Positions 23,346-31,900 of a stretch of DNA of 53,229 nucleotides are shown in pieces (position 1 is the first letter of the stretch; every line of letters begins with the position of its first letter). The position numbers and the translations under genes are program-made. The notes beneath the pieces were generated by a model that saw only the letters and a list, made by a program, of their open reading frames with translations, ran no database searches and was not told the origin of the DNA. Origin of the DNA: Christensenella sp. UBA5327 (lineage in GTDB: Bacteria > Bacillota > Clostridia > Christensenellales > Aristaeellaceae); NCBI GenBank assembly GCA_002411105.1, contig DHQX01000032.1, positions 521-53,749 of the forward strand, in the 5' to 3' direction.

Positions 23346-23822
23346 TTGCTAAGCGCCCAGGTTTTTGCCCGGACGGCGGAAGAGGCCTTGAACGGGCTGT
23401 ACAAGCTAGCCTTCAGCATCCTGCGGAATCACGCCGATGCCCAGGATGCTGTGCAGCAGGCGCTGCAGAAGACCTGGGAAAAACGGGCCGGCATCCGGGA
23501 GGACACCTTCAAGGCCTACCTCGCCCGGGTGGTGATCAACGAGTGCCGCAACATCCAGCGCCACAGGATGCGGGTATCCCCGCAGGAATTGCCAGAGTTG
23601 CCAGCGCCCCAGGCGCCGGAGGAATACCTGGCGCTCTACGCGGCCATTGACCTGCTGCCGGAGCACTACAAGCTGCCCATCATGCTCAAATACTTAAACG
23701 GCCTGTCTGAAAAAGAGGCCGCAAGAACCCTGAACATCCCTGTGACGGCCTTTAAAAGCAGGCTGCACCGGGCCCGCAAAGCCCTCAGGGCGCATCTTGA
23801 CCGGGAGGTGGTGTTTGAATGA
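23346..23822 (+). CDS. ECF-type RNA polymerase sigma factor
   Basis: A 158-residue ECF sigma factor. The start is TTG 23346, seven bases after AAGGAGG (23332-23338); no in-frame ATG has a binding site. Region 2 is LYKLAFSILRNHADAQDAVQQALQKTWEKR, and AYLARVVINECRNIQRH ends it. Region 4 is LPEHYKLPIMLKYLNGLSEKEAARTLNIPVTAFKSRLHRARKALR. It is translationally coupled (ATGA) to a single-pass membrane protein that is presumably its anti-sigma factor, so it should respond to a signal outside the membrane. Target promoters are not known. Confidence 0.92.
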   Translation: MLSAQVFARTAEEALNGLYKLAFSILRNHADAQDAVQQALQKTWEKRAGIREDTFKAYLARVVINECRNIQRHRMRVSPQELPELPAPQAPEEYLALYAAIDLLPEHYKLPIMLKYLNGLSEKEAARTLNIPVTAFKSRLHRARKALRAHLDREVVFE

Positions 23823-25606
23823 AGCCTGAACTGCGCCTGAATCAACAAATTCTCAACGCCTCCCTGCCGGATATGCCGCCCGGGGCCGAAAGCTGCCTCA
23901 GGCACCAGATTCACCGCCTGAGCGCACAACAGGAGGACAAACCCGTGAAAAAGAAACTATCCCTGGGCCTGGTCCTGGCCCTGGTGATCACTGTATTAAC
24001 CCTCAGCGCCCTGGCCGCCGTGCTCATTGGCGGGAAGGATTTTGTAGAACAGTTCCTGGCCCCCAAGGCCGTGGAGAACCAAAGCGAGATATGGACCCGG
24101 GCTGAGCTGGATGAGCTGAAGCGCATCGCCCAGGAAAATGGCCTGCCCATCACGGAACAATTGGAGAAAGCCTTTGACCGGCCCGAGGGCTATTTCAAGC
24201 AGGAGGTGATCCACGCCGTCTTGCGGGATGCCCTGGGCTTCCACTACTCCACCTGGTCGGTGGAAGACCAGGCCTGGTATGAGAATATTCTGGTGAAGAC
24301 CGGGCTTAAGGACTTCACCTGGGCCACCGTTCCCCAGCCAGGGGACGTGAGCCTGAAGGACGCCCAGGAGATCGCCGAAAAATACATCGCGGATGCCTGG
24401 GCTCCTGAGCCCGATCTCATGAACCCGGAGATCTACCGCCATCACCAGCAGTTTCAGAACTTCAAGGAAAACCAGCATCAGCAGGGCCGCCGCTGGTATC
24501 TGGAGTTTGAGGCGCTTGATTTATCCCATGACGGATACAGCTTCACCATCGAAAGCACCGGTAAGGTGGCGGAGGCAAACCGCCGCCCAGGCATGGGGAA
24601 AGAAGATCCCACCGCCTATCAGGTATTTGACCGATATGAGAACGTATCAGGCAATATGGCGCATTGGTCTGCCGAAACCTGGCTCAGTTTCCAGCGGGAT
24701 TTGAAGCGGGCCGTCAACGCCCATGGCGATGGTGGGATGATCTCCAGCTCACTTTATTTGAGCCAGGAGTATGCTCTGCCCACACCCGATATGATTACAA
24801 AGGAGGCTGCCATACAACTTGCTAAAGAAGTTTCTGGCGCACCTGGGCAAGACCATATTGACAGAGCGAACGCTGTGCTTCTGGCAGATGAGGGAACGCC
24901 AGTCTGGAAGGTATCCCTCCCCCATGCCATTGAAGGACCAATCAAACGCGTGCTACCTTTCTTGGTGGAGATTAACGCCCTAAATGGTGAAGTACGAAAT
25001 GTCTTTGTGCCTACTCCTGAAGATTTCCGGGGATATCACCCCTTTATCCTGACCCGGCTTATACCAGACCTTAAACCCACCTCTACACCCGGCCCCACCC
25101 GGCGCCCAGACGGCAAGCCCGGTTTCTGGTATTCAGACAGGGCGCCAGAGTACTATTGGAAGGTCCTGGATGACTATGGCTACACCAAAGGGGACCAGGG
25201 TGGCCTGATTGAGTCCTGGTACAAGAACCATGGCACTGACCAATCCTTCTGGCCGCTGGAGGCCCAGGCGCTCATCGCATTGTGGCACAGCTTGCCAAAC
25301 CTGGAGGGTGCCTTCCCCGGCCTCCCCGCGCCAGGGGACATCAGCCAGGACAAAGCGTTGGCCACCGCCCGCGAAGCCCTGCTGGCGGATAAAACCACGG
25401 GCCTGAACCTGGACGAAGCCGCCCTGGATGCCCTGGCGGTTCAGTTCACCTTCAGCTTCCATTCCCTTCACCCCGGCAGCCGGGTATGGCAAGTGGCCTT
25501 TGTTGAATACCCGGAGGGGCAGAAAAATGTGCTCGCCAGCGTCACCATCAACGCCCGGACCGGGGAAGTGATGGAGGTGGCAGGCGGGGAGGCCGGCAAC
25601 GGCTGA
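23819..25606 (+). CDS. Single-pass membrane protein, putative anti-sigma factor with PepSY-like repeats
   Basis: A 595-residue protein coupled to the sigma gene. The N-terminal ~40 residues are cytoplasmic and lack the zinc-finger (HxxxCxxC) seen in many anti-sigma factors. One membrane helix lies at about 47-68. The large outer part contains three PepSY/YPEB-like units, each a helix followed by beta strands: SLKDAQEIAEKYI...YSFTIESTGKVAEA, TKEAAIQLAKEV...LVEINALNGEVRNV, and SQDKALATAREALL...SVTINARTGEVMEV. A Pro/Thr-rich hinge (TSTPGPTRRP) separates units two and three. Stretch 24600-25050 is visibly less GC-rich than its surroundings. Anti-sigma activity is inferred from position and topology. 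Confidence 0.75.
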   Translation: MKPELRLNQQILNASLPDMPPGAESCLRHQIHRLSAQQEDKPVKKKLSLGLVLALVITVLTLSALAAVLIGGKDFVEQFLAPKAVENQSEIWTRAELDELKRIAQENGLPITEQLEKAFDRPEGYFKQEVIHAVLRDALGFHYSTWSVEDQAWYENILVKTGLKDFTWATVPQPGDVSLKDAQEIAEKYIADAWAPEPDLMNPEIYRHHQQFQNFKENQHQQGRRWYLEFEALDLSHDGYSFTIESTGKVAEANRRPGMGKEDPTAYQVFDRYENVSGNMAHWSAETWLSFQRDLKRAVNAHGDGGMISSSLYLSQEYALPTPDMITKEAAIQLAKEVSGAPGQDHIDRANAVLLADEGTPVWKVSLPHAIEGPIKRVLPFLVEINALNGEVRNVFVPTPEDFRGYHPFILTRLIPDLKPTSTPGPTRRPDGKPGFWYSDRAPEYYWKVLDDYGYTKGDQGGLIESWYKNHGTDQSFWPLEAQALIALWHSLPNLEGAFPGLPAPGDISQDKALATAREALLADKTTGLNLDEAALDALAVQFTFSFHSLHPGSRVWQVAFVEYPEGQKNVLASVTINARTGEVMEVAGGEAGNG

Positions 25607-25740
25607 GACACAGCCCTAACCACAGGGGGCTGCCGCTTTTGCCGCGGCGGTCCCCTGGTTGTTCTATGGCTGGGCCAAGCGGGTATACTCCCAATCCACC
25701 GGTTCACCCGGTGGAAATAGCACCCAAGGGAGAAAGACTT

Positions 25741-26262
25741 TTGAAAAACAACAAGAAGCTATTTCAGATTTTGGTGCCGCTGGTGATTTTGGTGGCCATT
25801 GGCGGCATTTGGTTCCTCAAGGATTCCCAGAAGATCACATCCGCCGCGCAAGACAACACGCCCCTTGAGATCACCCAGGTGGACCTGAAGACGCTGGGCG
25901 CCCAGGGGCTGCCGATGATGATTGACTTTGGCGCGGACGCCTGCCTGCCCTGCATCCAGATGGCCCCGGCGCTCAAATCTGTGCATGAAAAAACCCAGGG
26001 CAAGGCGGTGGTGAAGTTTGTGGATGTGTGGAAGCACGAGGAGGCGGCCATGGGATTCCCGGTGCAGGTGATCCCCACCCAGTTCTTCATCCACCCGGAT
26101 GGGACACCCTATGAGCCCAGCGATGAGGTGGCCATCCAGATCCCATTCACCCATTATACCAACAAGGACAGCGGTGAGGCTGTCTTCACGGTGCATCAGG
26201 GCGGGCTTACAGAGGAGCAGATGCTGCTCATCCTCAAGGACATGGGGGTGAAGACGCTGTGA
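25741..26262 (+). CDS. Membrane-anchored thioredoxin-like protein
   Basis: About 173 residues from TTG 25741, which follows GGGAGAAAG; no ATG is better placed. One N-terminal helix (about 7-22) anchors an outward thioredoxin fold: LPMMIDFGADACLPCIQMAPALKSV with Cys68-Leu-Pro-Cys71, VVKFVDVWK, and the cis-proline region VQVIPTQFFIHPDG. The stop overlaps the GTG start of a CcdA-type gene, giving the standard pair in which CcdA passes electrons from cytoplasmic thioredoxin to the outside. A role in reducing exported disulfides or haem-protein cysteines is likely. The 133-base gap upstream holds a GC-rich imperfect hairpin (about 25619-25661) without a T-run. Confidence 0.88.
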   Translation: MKNNKKLFQILVPLVILVAIGGIWFLKDSQKITSAAQDNTPLEITQVDLKTLGAQGLPMMIDFGADACLPCIQMAPALKSVHEKTQGKAVVKFVDVWKHEEAAMGFPVQVIPTQFFIHPDGTPYEPSDEVAIQIPFTHYTNKDSGEAVFTVHQGGLTEEQMLLILKDMGVKTL

Positions 26263-26948
26263 CCGGCTGGCTTGACGGCCTCTCGGGCCTGATTCAGACC
26301 AGCGGCTGGCTGGCGCCGCTGCTGGCCCTCCTGGCGGGGGTGCTCACCTCGTTTACGCCCTGCTCGCTGTCCGCGGTGCCCCTGGTGATCGGCTATGTGG
26401 GCGGCACAGGCCAGAAAGACACCTGGCGCGCGCTGCGGCTGTCCCTCACCTTCGCGGCGGGCTCAGCCGCCACCTTCACCGCCCTGGGCGTCGCCGCCAC
26501 CCTGGCCGGCCGCCTGATCGGGAGCTCAGCACCCTGGTGGTATGTGGTGCTGGGGGCGCTGATGGTGCTGATGGCGCTGCAGACCTGGGGCCTGTTTGAG
26601 ATCATCCCCTCCAGTTACCTGATCTCAAAAAGCACCCGGCAAGGCTATGCCGGCGCGTTTATCGCCGGCGTCCTGGGGGGTGTGTTCTCCTCCCCCTGCT
26701 CCACCCCCATGCTCATCGCCCTGCTTGCCATCGTAGCGGGCGGGGGCCAGCTGTTGTGGGGGATTCTGCTGCTGTTCCTGTATGCGGTGGGCCACGGGAT
26801 GCTCTCGGTCATCGCAGGCACCTCGGTGGGCTTCGTGCAAAAGCTCTCAGCCAGCCAGGCCTATGGCAAGGCCAGCCAGGTGCTGAAGATTCTGATGGGT
26901 GCCGCGATGCTGATCATGGGGCTATACATGTTCTACCTGGGGTTTTGA
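26259..26948 (+). CDS. ccdA: CcdA/DsbD-type transmembrane electron carrier
   Basis: A 229-residue membrane protein with six helices, starting at GTG 26259 (GTGA overlap with the thioredoxin-like gene). Two redox cysteines sit in the classic settings: SFTPCSLSAVPLV (Cys35) and VFSSPCSTPMLIALLAIVAGGG (Cys147). Family members relay thiol electrons across the membrane for cytochrome c maturation or exported thiol-disulfide control. No c-type cytochrome gene is in the window. The last helix, KILMGAAMLIMGLYMFYLGF, is typical of the family. Confidence 0.93.
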   Translation: MTGWLDGLSGLIQTSGWLAPLLALLAGVLTSFTPCSLSAVPLVIGYVGGTGQKDTWRALRLSLTFAAGSAATFTALGVAATLAGRLIGSSAPWWYVVLGALMVLMALQTWGLFEIIPSSYLISKSTRQGYAGAFIAGVLGGVFSSPCSTPMLIALLAIVAGGGQLLWGILLLFLYAVGHGMLSVIAGTSVGFVQKLSASQAYGKASQVLKILMGAAMLIMGLYMFYLGF

Positions 26949-26970
26949 CCCAGAACCACCGCAAAGCACA

Positions 26971-26998
26971 GGGGCGGCCGCAATGATGCGGCCGCCCC
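26971..26998. terminator. Hairpin between ccdA and oppA
   Basis: Perfect 11-base GC stem GGGGCGGCCGC / GCGGCCGCCCC with a six-base loop, between convergent stop codons. There is no T-run on either strand, so termination efficiency is uncertain. Confidence 0.7.
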
Positions 26999-27020
26999 AG
27001 GCTTTGCCCTCTTCTCCAGC

Positions 27021-28778
27021 TTATTTAAGCGTCACGTAGTTCCAGATCACATCGCCAGTGGGCATGATGATGAGGCCTTCCACGTTGGGCTTGGTCATAG
27101 CGGGGTTGGTGTAGTAGTACAGAGGGGCGACAGAGCCAGTAGCCATCAGGACTTCTTCAGCCATCTGAGCGGCCTTCACACGGGCAGCGGGGTCAAGGGT
27201 GAACTTGACTTCGCTGGCCAGAGCGTCATAGGCATCTGCCCAGGTCTTGTTGCCTTCCAGGCCCCAGTAGGCACCGGTGCCCGCATCCTTGCTCACGTCG
27301 CTGGCGCGGGTGTAGGTGCCGATGTCGCGGCCCAGGCGGGGATAGTTGTTGCCAGAAGCAGAGATGAAGATCTCCAGGAAGTTCAGCACGTCGTTGAAGT
27401 CAGCAACCCAGCCCATACGGGCGGCTTCCGCGTCGCCTTCCTTCAGCTTGGTCTGCAGGGTGGCCCAGGCTTCCTGGTTGATAACGGCGGTGATGCCCAC
27501 CTTGTTCCAGGTTTCCTGCACGTACTGGATGATGGCGGCGTTGGCACCAGAGTTGTTGAAGGCGAATTCCACGGTGGGGAAATCGGTGAACTGGATGTTG
27601 CCCTCGGCCACGGTGCCAGTGTGGGCATAGCCCAGCTCAATCAGCGCGTTGATGGCGCTCACCTGGTCCACGGTGTACTCTTCGTTCTCAGGAGAGATGG
27701 TGGCGGTATCAGCATACCAAGTTGTATAGCCTTCTGCCAGACGCACATCAGGGTTCGTGCCGTCGGACAGCTTGGTGGGATAGAAGCCCTTGGCAGGAAT
27801 TTGGCCGGCTTTGGTCACATACTGCACCAGTTCTTCACGGTTGACCATCTGGCCAAGGGCGAAGCGGGCCTTGGACTGCTCCTGCACGGAAAGCTGCTTG
27901 CCCGCAGGACTCATGTCCTTATAGACGTTGAACAGCACATAATAGGTGCCCTGCATTTCGTGGAAAACCAGTTCGCCGGGATAGGTGGCGTTGAGGCGGT
28001 CAAATTCCACGGGGTCGATGGAGTTGATAAATTGGGCGGTGTCGTTCTCGTAAGCGGCCAGGATGGCGGCGTTGTCTTCTGCCAGGTAGCAGTTGACGCC
28101 GGCCAGCTTCACATTTTCGGCGTTCCAGTAGTACTCGTTCTTCTCAAAGGAGATGACATCGTCCACTTTGTAGGCGGTCATGCGGAAGGGGCCCATGCCG
28201 ATGTTGGTTTCGGCCTTGGTGGCCCAGATGCCCTCGTTGTCAGCAACGGCTTCTTTCACCGGGTAGAAGGTGGGGAAGGCGGCCAGATCCTTGAAATAGG
28301 GGGCGGGGGCAGCCAGCTTCACAGCGAACACGCCCGCTTCGTCATCCACGGTGATGTTGAGGTTTGACGGATAGCCGTCGATGATCTCATACATGTAGCT
28401 GTAATCAGCGCCCAGCTCCGGAGAAGCGGCGCGCTTCCAGGAATAGGCGATGTCAGAGGCCTTAAAGTCAGAGCCGTCAGACCATTTCAGGCCCTTGCGC
28501 AGGGTGAAGGTCCATGTGAGCTGATCTTCGGAGATAGTGTAGCTCTCGGCCAGCTCAGGGGCGATTTCGGCCTTGCCGTCCACCCACTGGAAGCCCAGCA
28601 GACCCGCGTGGGACAGCTTAATGACGTTGCTGCCGCTGGAGGCCGAGTTGAGCGCCGGGTCGCCTGATTTGGGGGTGCCACCGCCGTAGAACACGCTGAC
28701 GACGTCACCTTCCGCCATGGCGGGCACCAAGCCAACCATCAGGCAAAGTGCCATGAGGAGTGCGAACAATTTTTTCAT
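27021..28778 (-). CDS. oppA: Oligopeptide-binding protein of ABC importer
   Basis: SBP_bac_5-family peptide-binding protein, 585 residues, from ATG 28778 after AGGAGG. The signal peptide MKKLFALLMALCLMVGLVP ends near AMA-EG. There is no usable lipobox, although monoderm Bacillota normally lipidate such proteins. Family features are LAESYTISEDQLTWTFTLRKGLKWSDGSDFKASDIAYSWKR, YPVKEAV, NIGMGPFRM, and NPDVRLAEG. The gene follows oppBCDF in the same direction with a 35-base gap. A wide range of peptides is possible and specificity cannot be read. Confidence 0.93.
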   Translation of the reverse strand: MKKLFALLMALCLMVGLVPAMAEGDVVSVFYGGGTPKSGDPALNSASSGSNVIKLSHAGLLGFQWVDGKAEIAPELAESYTISEDQLTWTFTLRKGLKWSDGSDFKASDIAYSWKRAASPELGADYSYMYEIIDGYPSNLNITVDDEAGVFAVKLAAPAPYFKDLAAFPTFYPVKEAVADNEGIWATKAETNIGMGPFRMTAYKVDDVISFEKNEYYWNAENVKLAGVNCYLAEDNAAILAAYENDTAQFINSIDPVEFDRLNATYPGELVFHEMQGTYYVLFNVYKDMSPAGKQLSVQEQSKARFALGQMVNREELVQYVTKAGQIPAKGFYPTKLSDGTNPDVRLAEGYTTWYADTATISPENEEYTVDQVSAINALIELGYAHTGTVAEGNIQFTDFPTVEFAFNNSGANAAIIQYVQETWNKVGITAVINQEAWATLQTKLKEGDAEAARMGWVADFNDVLNFLEIFISASGNNYPRLGRDIGTYTRASDVSKDAGTGAYWGLEGNKTWADAYDALASEVKFTLDPAARVKAAQMAEEVLMATGSVAPLYYYTNPAMTKPNVEGLIIMPTGDVIWNYVTLK

Positions 28779-28813
28779 GATATTCCTCCTGTAAGGTAAT
28801 TTATAACAAGCGC

Positions 28814-29794
28814 TCAGGCGCCGGTTACCGGGATACGGATGCAGCTGACAGAGTGCCCGGGGCTTACTTCGCGCAGGAGCGGGCAGGAATCGGCGCATGC
28901 AGGAATGGCGTCGGGGCAGCGGGTGCGGAAGGCACAGCCCGAGGGGACTTTCAGGGGGCTGGGCACGTCACCCTTGAGGATGATGCGTTTCAGTTCTCTG
29001 GCCTTGTCCGGGTCAGGCACAGGGACGGCAGACAGCAGGGAGCGGGTGTAGGGGTGCAGGGGATTGCGGTGCAGATCCACCGAGGAGGCCATCTCCACAA
29101 TGCGCCCCAGATACATGACGGCGATGCGGTTGGAGATGTGCTTGACCACGGAGAGATCATGGGCGATGAAGAGGTAGGTGAGGCCAAGGCGCGCCTGTAA
29201 ATCCTCCAGCATGTTGATCACCTGGGCCTGGATGGACACGTCCAGGGCGCTGACCGGCTCATCACACACGATGAATTCGGGCCTGGACGCCAGGGCGCGG
29301 GCAATGCCGATGCGTTGGCGCTGGCCACCGGAAAACTCATGAGCATAGCGGGTGGCCTGCTCGGATGAAAGACCCACCAGATCCAATAGCTCCGCCACCC
29401 GATTGTTGCGCTCTTTCTTGGATTGGTAGAGCTTGTGCACATCAATGGGCTCGGCCACAATGTCGCCCACGGTCATGCGAGGGTTGAGGGAAGAGTAGGG
29501 ATCCTGGAAGACCATCTGCGCCCGCCGGCGGAAACTGTCAAGGACAGGGCCGGGGGCAAGCTTTTCCCCGTCGAAGATGACCTCTCCCGCTGTGGGCAGG
29601 TAAAGGTGCATCAGTGAGCGGCCCACCGTGGTTTTCCCGCAGCCGGATTCGCCCACCAGCCCCAGGGTATCCCCCGCGTTGATGTCAAAACTCACATCGT
29701 CAACCGCTTTTAAGTGGGTGGAGCGGAAGAGACCGGTGGAAATATTGAAGTATTGTTTGAGGCCTTTGACCTGCAGCAAGGGAGTTTGTGTCAT
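28814..29794 (-). CDS. oppF: Oligopeptide ABC transporter ATPase, OppF type
   Basis: Cytoplasmic ATPase, 326 residues, whose start overlaps the oppD stop by one base. Walker A is GESGCGKTT, followed by QMVFQDPYSSLNPRMTVGDIVAEP (Q-loop, OppF-type), signature FSGGQRQRIGIARAL, and Walker B EFIVCDEPVSALDVS. The C-terminal oligo_HPY tail HPYTRSLLSAVPVPDP is followed by a cysteine cluster, GCAFRTRCPDAIPAC and later SC. In some Opp/Dpp ATPases this cluster binds an iron-sulfur centre. Confidence 0.95.
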   Translation of the reverse strand: MTQTPLLQVKGLKQYFNISTGLFRSTHLKAVDDVSFDINAGDTLGLVGESGCGKTTVGRSLMHLYLPTAGEVIFDGEKLAPGPVLDSFRRRAQMVFQDPYSSLNPRMTVGDIVAEPIDVHKLYQSKKERNNRVAELLDLVGLSSEQATRYAHEFSGGQRQRIGIARALASRPEFIVCDEPVSALDVSIQAQVINMLEDLQARLGLTYLFIAHDLSVVKHISNRIAVMYLGRIVEMASSVDLHRNPLHPYTRSLLSAVPVPDPDKARELKRIILKGDVPSPLKVPSGCAFRTRCPDAIPACADSCPLLREVSPGHSVSCIRIPVTGA

Positions 29795-30831
29795 CAGACG
29801 CTTTCCTCCTTCAGCTGAATCATGGGCCGTTTACCCGGTACCTCGGGAGCAAGCGTGCCTTCTTTCACATTGCGCCAGCAGGATGCCAAATGATTATACC
29901 CATTAATCCAGTACTCCTGCGGTTTTTCCTCCAGGCAAATTTTCATCGCCCGCTCGCAGCGCGGCGCGAAGGCGCAGCCCTTGGGTAAAAGCAGCATGTC
30001 AACCGGGGTGCCGCTGATGGGGATGAGGCGCTCTTTCTCGTCCTTTTCAATGCGAGGGATGGAGCGCATCAGGCCCTTGGTGTACTCGTGCTTAGGCTGG
30101 TAGAAGATCTGGCTGGCAGCGCCCCGCTCCACCAGGTGGCCGGCATACATGACAATGACCTCGTCACACATTCCCGCCACAACCCCCAGATCATGGGTGA
30201 TGAGGATGATGGCCATGCCCAGGCGGTGCTGCAGCTCAGTCATCAGCTCCAGGATCTGGGCCTGGATGGTCACGTCAAGGGCTGTGGTGGGTTCGTCTGC
30301 GATGAGAATTTCCGGCTCGCACACCAGCGCCATGGCGATCATCACCCGTTGGCGCATGCCACCTGAAAGCTCATAGGGGTATTGATGCATGCGGCGCTCT
30401 GGGTCGTTGATGCCCACCATGCTCAGCATTTCCAACGCCCGTTTGTGTGCTTCTACCTTGGTGCGGGAGGTGTGCAGCAGGATGGTTTCAATCAACTGAT
30501 TGCCGATGGTGAACACAGGGTTCAGGGAGGTCATGGGATCCTGAAAAATAATGGAGATTTTGTTGCCGCGGATTTTGCGCATCTCCTTTTCGCTCAGACC
30601 CACCAGTTCCTGGCCGTTAAACTTGACAGAGCCGGAATCAATGCGCCCCGGGGGTGTTAATATCTGTAAAATGGAGTAAGCGGTGACGGACTTGCCGGAG
30701 CCGGATTCACCCACGATGCCCAGCACCGAGCCTTTTTTTAGTTGAAAGCTGACCCCGCCTACAGCGGGCACCACGCCGGAGGGGGTGTAGAAGCTGGTTT
30801 TCAGGCCTTTGACTTCAAGAATATTTTCCAT
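29794..30831 (-). CDS. oppD: Oligopeptide ABC transporter ATPase, OppD type
   Basis: Partner ATPase of OppF, 345 residues. Walker A GESGSGKSVT (41-50), IIFQDPMTSLNPVFTIGNQL, signature LSGGMRQRVMIAMAL, Walker B ILIADEPTTALDVT, and switch LITHDLGVVAGMCDEV. The C-terminal region has GCAFAPRCERAMKIC and a further Cys in HLASCW, the conserved four-cysteine arrangement. AAGGAGG precedes ATG 30831. It lies 11 bases after the oppC stop. Confidence 0.95.
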   Translation of the reverse strand: MENILEVKGLKTSFYTPSGVVPAVGGVSFQLKKGSVLGIVGESGSGKSVTAYSILQILTPPGRIDSGSVKFNGQELVGLSEKEMRKIRGNKISIIFQDPMTSLNPVFTIGNQLIETILLHTSRTKVEAHKRALEMLSMVGINDPERRMHQYPYELSGGMRQRVMIAMALVCEPEILIADEPTTALDVTIQAQILELMTELQHRLGMAIILITHDLGVVAGMCDEVIVMYAGHLVERGAASQIFYQPKHEYTKGLMRSIPRIEKDEKERLIPISGTPVDMLLLPKGCAFAPRCERAMKICLEEKPQEYWINGYNHLASCWRNVKEGTLAPEVPGKRPMIQLKEESV

Positions 30832-30842
30832 TTCGTCCCTCC

Positions 30843-31898
30843 TTAATTGCGCAGTTTCGGGTCAAAGGCATCGCGCAGGCCATTGCCCAGGAGGTTGAAG
30901 GACAGAACGATGAGGAAGATGGTCAGTGCGGGAAAAATGAGCAGGAAGGGGTGGCTGACCAGACCGATACGGGCATCGCTGGCCAGGGAGCCCAAGGATG
31001 GCATGGGAATGGACACCCCCATACCCATGAAGGAGAGGAAGCTCTCTGTAAATATAGCGGAAGGGATCTGCATAGCGGCGGTGATGATAATGACGCTGAT
31101 GCAGTTGGGCACCAGGTGCTTGAAGATGATGCGCCTGGCCCCGGCGCCTGAGGCACGGGCAGCCAGCACAAACTCCTGCTCCTTGATGGACAGGATCTGC
31201 CCCCTCACCTGGCGGGCCATACCCACCCAGTAGAGTAGGCCAAAAACGATGAAGATGGAGATCATCCCGGCCCCCAACTTAATTACCAGCTCATTTTTTG
31301 ACTGAGACACAATGTCCTTGATAGCCACCGAGAGCAAAATCACAATCAGCACATCGGGCAGGGAATAAATGATGTCCACGATACGCATCATGATAAGATC
31401 CACCTTGCCGCCAAAGTAGCCGGAAATGGAGCCATAGATAATGCCGATGATAACCACAATGACTGCGGCGATGAAGCCCACCATCAGGGAGATGCGGGTG
31501 CCGTAGATTACCCGGATGGCATAATCCCGGCCCAGATTATCCGTGCCCATGATGTGCGGGAAGATGTTTTCCCCCTTAGCGATTTTGGCCTGCTCCTTGG
31601 CGGAGTATTCAAAGGGCTTGAGGTACTGGGCGGTGACATCTTGCTTGGTGTAGCTGTAGGGGTAAATGATGGGGGCGATAAAAGCCACCAAGGCGATGAC
31701 GATGATGATGCCCAAGCAAAGCATGGCCAGTTTGTTGCGCCTGAGGCGGGCCATAGCATCCTTGAAGAAGGAAACACTGGGCTTGGTCAGCACCTGCTGG
31801 GCCTTGTCCTCCTCGGTGGCCGGGGCAAACAAATCGGGCGTTTGCTGAAGGGTGAAGAAGCGCTTGCTGCGTTCCTGATAACTGTCGTTGTTTTGCAT
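30843..31898 (-). CDS. oppC: Oligopeptide ABC transporter permease, OppC type
   Basis: Membrane subunit, about 351 residues, with an N-terminal OppC_N segment (FKDAMARLRRNKLAMLCLGIIIVIALVAF). Six helices follow, with the EAA loop FVLAARASGAGARRIIFKHLVPNCI that contacts the ATPases. ATG 31898 is preferred, with AAGGTGA four bases upstream. A GTG at 31904 overlapping the oppB stop is the alternative. The gene is translationally coupled to oppB. Confidence 0.94.
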   Translation of the reverse strand: MQNNDSYQERSKRFFTLQQTPDLFAPATEEDKAQQVLTKPSVSFFKDAMARLRRNKLAMLCLGIIIVIALVAFIAPIIYPYSYTKQDVTAQYLKPFEYSAKEQAKIAKGENIFPHIMGTDNLGRDYAIRVIYGTRISLMVGFIAAVIVVIIGIIYGSISGYFGGKVDLIMMRIVDIIYSLPDVLIVILLSVAIKDIVSQSKNELVIKLGAGMISIFIVFGLLYWVGMARQVRGQILSIKEQEFVLAARASGAGARRIIFKHLVPNCISVIIITAAMQIPSAIFTESFLSFMGMGVSIPMPSLGSLASDARIGLVSHPFLLIFPALTIFLIVLSFNLLGNGLRDAFDPKLRN

Positions 31899-31900
31899 AA

